DNA of 9,794 bases, taken from NCBI GenBank assembly GCA_016783995.1, contig JADHVN010000048.1, forward strand, positions 1 to 9,794. Reading direction: 5' to 3'. The translations under genes were made by a program, and so were the position numbers. Shown here piece by piece: positions 5,845-9,794 of this stretch. Numbering within the stretch: position 1 is the stretch's first letter; each line of letters starts with the position of its first letter. The stretch comes from Actinomycetota bacterium. GTDB lineage: Bacteria > Actinomycetota > Humimicrobiia > Humimicrobiales > Humimicrobiaceae. The notes under the pieces were generated by a model. It was not told the DNA's origin and ran no database searches. It worked only from the letters and a program-made list of their open reading frames with translations.

Positions 5845-5875
5845 GTGAACTACCACTAGGCTAAAGACCTGGTGG
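5845..5875 (-). repeat. End hairpin of an IS200/IS605-type tnpB element (omega-RNA scaffold region)
   Basis: On the minus strand CCACCAGG (5875-5868) pairs with CCTAGTGG (5860-5853) at 7 of 8 positions, around the loop TCTTTAG. It overlaps the TnpB stop codon and is followed by TAGTTCAC. A subterminal hairpin over the tnpB end followed by GTAGTTCAC is the usual right-end design of many IS605/IS1341-type elements and forms the scaffold of the guide RNA. The end would be at about 5845, just 3 nt before the riboswitch P1. Confidence 0.6.
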
Positions 5876-5960
5876 CTTCCTGCTTCACAGCTTCATCTAT
5901 TGATGACAGCTCTGCAGGCTTTAGACGATAGTCCCTACCGCCTTTATGTAAGTTTAACCA
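5856..5960 (-). pseudogene. TnpB (IS200/IS605-type) C-terminal remnant
   Basis: The minus strand reads 34 codons and a TAG: WLNLHKGGRDYRLKPAELS then SIDEAVKQEATRSLA. The RLKPAE...SSIDEA.KQEA pattern with the stop inside the end hairpin is typical of the extreme C-terminus of IS605-family TnpB, the RNA-guided nuclease related to Cas12. All of the catalytic RuvC and zinc-finger parts are missing; a TAA stop at 5963-5961 precedes the fragment and the sequence upstream is AT-rich and non-coding. It is thus a dead end-fragment, likely left by deletion. The call rests on pattern recognition of a short tail. Confidence 0.62.
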
Positions 5961-5987
5961 TTAACTATATTTTATTACAACAGAGTC

Positions 5988-6030
5988 AGCCATTCATCTC
6001 AAGAGCTAAAGACCATTGAGTTTTCTGGCT
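5988..6030 (-). repeat. Second, diverged IS605-type end hairpin
   Basis: AGCCA (5988-5992) pairs with TGGCT (6026-6030) and CTCAA (5998-6002) with TTGAG (6016-6020). The loop contains GCTAAAGACC (6005-6014), identical to 5860-5869 in the loop and arm of the TnpB-tail hairpin. On the minus strand it reads AGCCAGAAAACTCAATGG then TCTTTAGC, resembling the AGCAGGAAGCCACCAGG then TCTTTAGC of the first. It may be the end of an older related element; no coding sequence remains beside it. Confidence 0.4.
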
Positions 6031-6043
6031 ACTATTATAAATA

Positions 6044-6072
6044 TTTAATTTTCAAAGAAATTTCTTTATAAT
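6044..6072 (+). promoter_or_regulatory. hrcA: Possible promoter for hrcA
   Basis: A perfect TATAAT (6067-6072) is spaced 17 bp from TTTAAT (6044-6049), a poor -35 with three matches. The region from 6031 to 6180 is extremely AT-rich, so chance matches are likely. No CIRCE operator (TTAGCACTC-N9-GAGTGCTAA) is found between it and the gene. A TATAAT also lies on the minus strand at 6039-6034 and could drive the thi leader, again without a good -35. Confidence 0.3.
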
Positions 6073-6194
6073 ATAAAAGAATAAAAATAACTAAAGTACT
6101 GAACCTAGTGGATATTAACATAAAAAGTTTATATTAACAACTATAAAAGGATAATATTTCCAGTAGGAATTTAAGTATCAGGGTAGTGATTTAG

Positions 6195-7235
6195 GTGAAA
6201 TTTACTGAAAGAAAAATGGAAATTTTAAAAGAGGTTGTTGATAGATTTATTGCAAAAGCTGATCCTGTCTCTTCAAGAAAGATAGCCCAGGGTTCAGAAT
6301 TTGACCTGAGTTCGGCAACCATAAGAAAGGAAATGGCAGAACTTGAAGTGATGGGTTACCTGACTCACCCCCACACATCAGCGGGGAGAACACCTACGGA
6401 TAAAGGCTATAGATTCTATGTAGATAATGTCATAAAAGAAGAGTTAGATTTAAGCGCTGATGATGGCGAAAGCAGTCCTGGCCTTGATATAACAATTAGC
6501 AAGTATATGGAAATAGAAACAATCCTGCAGAAGTCTGCGGAGATACTTGCTAAATTTACAAATTATCTGTCAATGATTGTAGCTCCAACAATTCAGCAAA
6601 GTAAATTTAAACATATAGAGCTTCTGAAATTTCATGGCGGAAATTTACTTATGGTTTTGATTACAGATACAGGGAGAGTTTATAAAAGAAGCTTCGTCCT
6701 TGGAGGCAAATATACGGATCTGGATTTACAGGGAGTAACAAATATTTTAAACTTGCAGCTCAGGGATAAAAAAATTATTGATATTGGTATGGAAGATATA
6801 AAAATACAGAAAGGTGATTCATATCTGATACTCTTGGTAAATAAAATTATTGAACTGATAAAAGAGTGTATTAAAGAAGATTTTCATTATAATAGAATTT
6901 TTATCCATGGTACATCAGTGATATTACAGCAGCCGGAATTTATTGACTTGAAAAAGATTCAGAATATTCTGCGGGTTATAGAAAATGAATATTTGCTTAT
7001 GAAACTGCTTATGGATTTTTCCAGGGATAAAGATTTTATAGTAAAGATTGGTTCAGAATTATTTGAGGAAGGTACTGAAGACCTGAGCCTGATAGCATCG
7101 AAGTATAAAATTTATGGTAACTCTACCGGAGCAATAGGTGTTTTAGGACCAAAAAGAATGGATTATAGCAGAGTTATAAGAAATCTTAATCTTTTTAGAA
7201 AGAATCTTACAGAGATTTTTAACTCCAGGGCATAA
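6195..7235 (+). CDS. hrcA: Heat-inducible transcription repressor HrcA
   Basis: HrcA represses class I heat-shock genes by binding CIRCE operators and is kept active by GroEL. The 346-residue protein has the expected length. Residues about 1-75 form the winged helix: the opening FTERKMEILKEVVDRFI, then DPVSSRKIAQ and the strongly conserved SSATIRKEMAELEVMGYLTH and PHTSAGRTPTDKGYRFYVD. A GAF-like middle domain follows (HIELLKFHGGNLLMVLITDTG near 136-158), and the C-terminus contains the conserved IYGNSTGAIGVLGPKRMDYSR near 308-330. The start is GTG at 6195, with a weak GGGTAG site about 9-11 nt upstream; the next in-frame ATG would remove seven residues of the conserved N-terminus. It is first of the hrcA-dnaJ-rsmE-mtaB run, but without a CIRCE in front, so autoregulation is not evident. 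Confidence 0.95.
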   Translation: MKFTERKMEILKEVVDRFIAKADPVSSRKIAQGSEFDLSSATIRKEMAELEVMGYLTHPHTSAGRTPTDKGYRFYVDNVIKEELDLSADDGESSPGLDITISKYMEIETILQKSAEILAKFTNYLSMIVAPTIQQSKFKHIELLKFHGGNLLMVLITDTGRVYKRSFVLGGKYTDLDLQGVTNILNLQLRDKKIIDIGMEDIKIQKGDSYLILLVNKIIELIKECIKEDFHYNRIFIHGTSVILQQPEFIDLKKIQNILRVIENEYLLMKLLMDFSRDKDFIVKIGSELFEEGTEDLSLIASKYKIYGNSTGAIGVLGPKRMDYSRVIRNLNLFRKNLTEIFNSRA

Positions 7236-7347
7236 GTGTTGAAATAAAATAGAAACTGGAAAAAAAAATCAAAATGGGTTATCATTTCTGCGCTATTATT
7301 TCATAAATCTTATAAACTTAGTTTTTATTTTGAGGTGATTTTAACCA

Positions 7348-8484
7348 GTGAGAAATAAAAATGATTATTATGAGGTTCTGGGGCTATCCCGGGACTGTAC
7401 TTTAACCGATATAAAGAGAGAATATAGAAATCTTGCTCGCAAGTATCACCCTGATGTAAATAACGGTGATCCAAAAGCAGAGGAAAAGTTTAAGGAAATT
7501 TCTGAAGCCTATGCTGTACTCAGCAATGAAGAGAAAAGAAGACAGTATGATCAGTTTGGATTCAGCAGAAATTTATTTGAAGATTTTGATTTCGGGAGTG
7601 TATTTTCAGAATTCGGCTTCGGGGATATATTTGATAGATTCTTTGGCGCTGGTTTCGGCAGCACTTTTTCCACCAGACAGAGAAGCGGTCGTAGAGAAAG
7701 AGGCTCTGATATAAGTGTTGAGATGAAAATTAGTTTTAAAGAGTCTGCATATGGAGTAAAGAAAGAGATTGAATATAATGCAGATGATGTTTGTGAGATC
7801 TGTAAGGGAAAAGGCAGCACTGCTGATGATGGAATTATTACCTGTAATGAATGCAGCGGTACGGGAAAGGTAAGGACTGCCAGGCAAACTCTTATCGGAA
7901 ATATAATAACTACATCGACTTGCAGGGATTGTGGGGGCACCGGGAAAATAATAAAAGATCCCTGTGAAAAATGCAGAGGGAAAGGTTATTATAGAAGGAA
8001 GAAAAAATTTAAATTAGATATTCCTGCCGGGGTACATGATGGGGACAGTCTTAGAGTCTCCGGTGAGGGAAACTCACTGGGCAAAGACTCTATAAATGGT
8101 GATCTGTTTGTAACTATAAGGGTAATGTCCTATCCTGGATTTAAAAGAGACGGAAATGATGTGCTGTCCAATATCGAGATATCGTTTGCTCAGGCTGCCC
8201 TTGGCTGCAGGTTAGAGGTTGAAACCCTTGATGGCAAAGAAGAAATAAATATCAAGCCTGGAACCCAGCCTAAAGAAAAGATTATCCTTAAGTCCAGAGG
8301 AATTATCGAGCTCAATGGATACAGAAGGGGTGACCATATAATTAATATAGATGTTAAGATTCCTACTAAACTTACTAAAGAAGAAATAATACTACTAAAA
8401 AAATATGCTGACGGAAGAGAAGAGGCAGTCGATAATGGAAGCCATGGTATCTTCTCAAATATTAAAAATGCATTTAAAAAGTAA
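7348..8484 (+). CDS. dnaJ: Chaperone protein DnaJ (Hsp40)
   Basis: DnaJ is a cytosolic co-chaperone that delivers unfolded clients to DnaK and stimulates its ATPase. The 378-residue protein is a complete type I Hsp40. The J domain spans about 6-71 with HPD at 34-36, and a short G/F-rich linker spans about 71-107 (Phe-rich, with few Gly runs). The zinc domain has four full CxxCxGxG repeats starting at Cys149, Cys166, Cys192 and Cys206, and the client-binding and dimerisation domains run from about 214 to 350. The second-to-third repeat spacing is 26 residues, a few more than in E. coli. The start is GTG at 7348 with GAGGTGA (7332-7338) upstream. It lies 112 nt after hrcA. The gap holds no clear promoter, terminator or CIRCE. 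The usual grpE and dnaK are missing between the two. Confidence 0.96.
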   Translation: MRNKNDYYEVLGLSRDCTLTDIKREYRNLARKYHPDVNNGDPKAEEKFKEISEAYAVLSNEEKRRQYDQFGFSRNLFEDFDFGSVFSEFGFGDIFDRFFGAGFGSTFSTRQRSGRRERGSDISVEMKISFKESAYGVKKEIEYNADDVCEICKGKGSTADDGIITCNECSGTGKVRTARQTLIGNIITTSTCRDCGGTGKIIKDPCEKCRGKGYYRRKKKFKLDIPAGVHDGDSLRVSGEGNSLGKDSINGDLFVTIRVMSYPGFKRDGNDVLSNIEISFAQAALGCRLEVETLDGKEEINIKPGTQPKEKIILKSRGIIELNGYRRGDHIINIDVKIPTKLTKEEIILLKKYADGREEAVDNGSHGIFSNIKNAFKK

Positions 8485-8499
8485 AACAATTTCTAAAAA

Positions 8500-8527
8500 A
8501 TCATAAAAAATTCCTTTTTTATATGAT
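8500..8527. repeat. AT-rich inverted repeat between dnaJ and rsmE
   Basis: ATCATA-AAAAA (8500-8510) pairs with TTTTT-a-TATGAT (8516-8527) with one bulged A, an 11-bp stem almost wholly A-T. It lies 16 nt after the dnaJ stop. No U-tract follows on the plus strand, so it is a weak terminator at best. A TATAAT at 8539-8544 could start separate rsmE transcription but has no recognisable -35. Confidence 0.3.
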
Positions 8528-8566
8528 ATTAGTCTAATTATAATTTCACTTAAGGCAGTTTAAAAA

Positions 8567-9295
8567 ATGAGTTATCCATATTTTTTTGTAAATTCCGGCA
8601 GTATTGAAGGAAATAGAATAAAAATTGAAGGAGAAGACTTAAACCACCTTATAAATGTGCTGAGAAGCAAAGCCGGGGATACGGTTTATATATCAGATAA
8701 TACTGGCTATAAGTATAAAACTGAAATTATAGATATTAAAAAATCTGACGTCATATTACTTATAAAGGATAAGAGGAAAATTGCAAAAAAAATCCCTCAG
8801 ATTACTCTTTACCAGTGTATACTTAAAAAAAATTCTATGGAATTTGTTATCCAGAAGTCGACTGAAATAGGGGTAGATAGAATAATACCGGTTATAAGTG
8901 GAAGAGTAATTATAGATAAGAGAAAAATTGCCGGCAAAGTTGACAGATGGCAGAAAATTTCAAACAGTGCTTCAGAGCAGAGCAGGAGGGATTTTAAGTG
9001 CGAAATACTTTCCCCGGAAAATATTAATAGTATTAAAGTTTCAGATTACGATTTGTTTTATGTTCCTTACGAAGAAGATTCCGGTAATGGTGGAGGTCTG
9101 GTAGAAGTTAGAAATGTTTCCAGAATTGGATATATAATAGGACCTGAAGGTGGTTTTGAAACAGGTGAATTAAATTTTTTAAAGGATAATGGAGCCAGAG
9201 AAATAAGATTTGGAAAAAATATTTACCGTTCTGAAACTGCGGCAATTTATTTTTTATCTGTACTGGATTATTTAACTGGAAATCAAAACGTATGA
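8567..9295 (+). CDS. rsmE: 16S rRNA (uracil1498-N3)-methyltransferase RsmE
   Basis: RsmE uses S-adenosylmethionine to methylate N3 of U1498 in helix 44 of 16S rRNA. The 242-residue protein has the family's usual length. Its N-terminal PUA-like part contains DLNHLINVLRSKAGD near 24-38. The C-terminal SPOUT knot shows KKNSMEFVIQKSTEIGVDRIIPV near 87-109, SEQSRRDFKCEI near 135-146, the SAM-binding IGPEGGFETGE near 190-200 and IRFGKNIYRSETAAI near 213-227. FGKNIYRSETA corresponds to the common LG.RILR.ETA. AAGG (8552-8555) lies 11 nt before the ATG. The end overlaps mtaB as ATGA. It commonly follows dnaJ-prmA in Clostridia-like genomes; prmA is missing here. Confidence 0.94.
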   Translation: MSYPYFFVNSGSIEGNRIKIEGEDLNHLINVLRSKAGDTVYISDNTGYKYKTEIIDIKKSDVILLIKDKRKIAKKIPQITLYQCILKKNSMEFVIQKSTEIGVDRIIPVISGRVIIDKRKIAGKVDRWQKISNSASEQSRRDFKCEILSPENINSIKVSDYDLFYVPYEEDSGNGGGLVEVRNVSRIGYIIGPEGGFETGELNFLKDNGAREIRFGKNIYRSETAAIYFLSVLDYLTGNQNV

Positions 9296-9794
9296 AAATG
9301 AGGTTTTCTGTAGATACACTTGGGTGCAAGATCAATCAAAGTGAATCAGATTTTATTGTAGAAGAATTGTTGGAAAAAGGGCTGGAGGCGGTTTCCTGGA
9401 GCAAGCACCCTGATTTCTGTATTATTAATACCTGTACGGTGACTTCCCGGAGTGACAGGAAAGCAAGACAGATAATCAGAAAGATAAAATCACAAAACAA
9501 AAACAGTAAAATAATTGTTACTGGCTGTTTTGTTGTTTTTAATAAAAAATTTCTGCGAGACTGCGACATTGATCTTATAGTAGAAAATAAAGATAAAAAT
9601 AAAATACCGTATTTAATTGGAAGAATGGCTGCAGACAGGAAGGATCTGGATCTGAAAAGTTTTGATTTTAAAAGCTGCCCCCAATTCAACCAGATGCATT
9701 CAAGGCCGCTGGTAAAAATCCAGGATGGATGTGAACAAAACTGCACCTACTGCATAGTTCCAAAAGTCAGGGGAAAATATAGAAGCATACCGTA
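9292..9794 (+). CDS. mtaB: tRNA (t6A37) methylthiotransferase MtaB, 5' part (cut by window edge)
   Basis: MtaB is a radical-SAM enzyme with two 4Fe-4S clusters. It adds a methylthio group to t6A37 in tRNAs that read ANN codons. The 167 codons present include the N-terminal UPF0004 domain, with its three cluster cysteines in TLGCKINQSES near residue 12, INTCTVTSRSDRKARQ near 48 and IVTGCF near 79. The radical-SAM CxxxCxxC motif follows in VKIQDGCEQNCTYCIVPKVRG, near 147-154. QDGC..NCTYCI and TLGCK.NQ distinguish MtaB from MiaB and RimO. The ATG at 9292 overlaps the rsmE stop (ATGA), implying coupled translation; a second ATG at 9298 is an alternative start. The TRAM domain lies beyond the window. 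Confidence 0.93.
   Translation, partial: MKMRFSVDTLGCKINQSESDFIVEELLEKGLEAVSWSKHPDFCIINTCTVTSRSDRKARQIIRKIKSQNKNSKIIVTGCFVVFNKKFLRDCDIDLIVENKDKNKIPYLIGRMAADRKDLDLKSFDFKSCPQFNQMHSRPLVKIQDGCEQNCTYCIVPKVRGKYRSIP

Noticed and set aside
6031..6194. CIRCE operator upstream of hrcA
   Set aside because: No TTAGCACTC or GAGTGCTAA, even allowing a few mismatches, was seen here or in the hrcA-dnaJ gap.
1..9794. CRISPR array, tRNA or rRNA genes, phage genes
   Set aside because: No regularly spaced repeats, no tRNA-like GGTTCGAATC arms and no rRNA segments were seen on either strand.

Overview
The window comes from an AT-rich bacterium with strong Shine-Dalgarno sequences (GAAGGA, GGGAGG, GAGGTGA), tight same-strand operons and a hrcA-dnaJ-rsmE-mtaB order. 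This suits a low-GC anaerobe of the Clostridia/Halanaerobiales kind or a related phylum such as Atribacterota. I cannot assign it more closely from sequence alone.

Layout. (1) Positions 1-413, minus: the 5' part of a cellulase-like glycosidase-family gene. It is visibly richer in G+C than the rest and has its own near-consensus promoter at 452-480. (2) Positions 635-4345, minus: a compact thiamin operon thiM-thiE-thiC-thiL. ThiC makes the pyrimidine (HMP-P), ThiM phosphorylates salvaged thiazole, ThiE joins the two halves to thiamin phosphate and ThiL makes TPP. Neither thiD nor thiazole synthesis genes are here. (3) Positions 4470-5841, minus: the operon's leader. It is a TPP riboswitch cut in two by a complete 1221-bp IS630-family element (4550-5770). 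The 3' aptamer half and an intrinsic terminator lie at 4470-4549; the 5' half, with P3, P3a and the CUGAGA core, lies at 5771-5841. Joined at the duplicated TA, the halves give an ordinary TPP aptamer of about 94 nt. (4) Positions 5845-6030: decayed ends of an IS200/IS605-type tnpB element. A 34-codon TnpB tail and its end hairpin stop 3 nt short of the riboswitch, and a related second hairpin follows. (5) Positions 6195-9794, plus: hrcA (heat-shock repressor), dnaJ (co-chaperone), rsmE (16S rRNA m3U1498 methyltransferase) and the 5' part of mtaB (tRNA ms2t6A37 methylthiotransferase).

The most notable feature is the broken riboswitch. The IS inserted at a CTAG that forms one strand of aptamer stem P5, with its transposase reading towards the thi genes. 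TPP sensing should be lost, while the terminator and a possible antiterminator remain downstream of the IS. The thi operon is therefore probably uncoupled from TPP and perhaps driven by transcription leaving the IS. The transposase itself is in two frames joined by a classic A_AAA_AAG -1 slippery site. In the stress-gene block, grpE and dnaK are absent between hrcA and dnaJ, prmA is absent before rsmE, and no CIRCE operator is visible.
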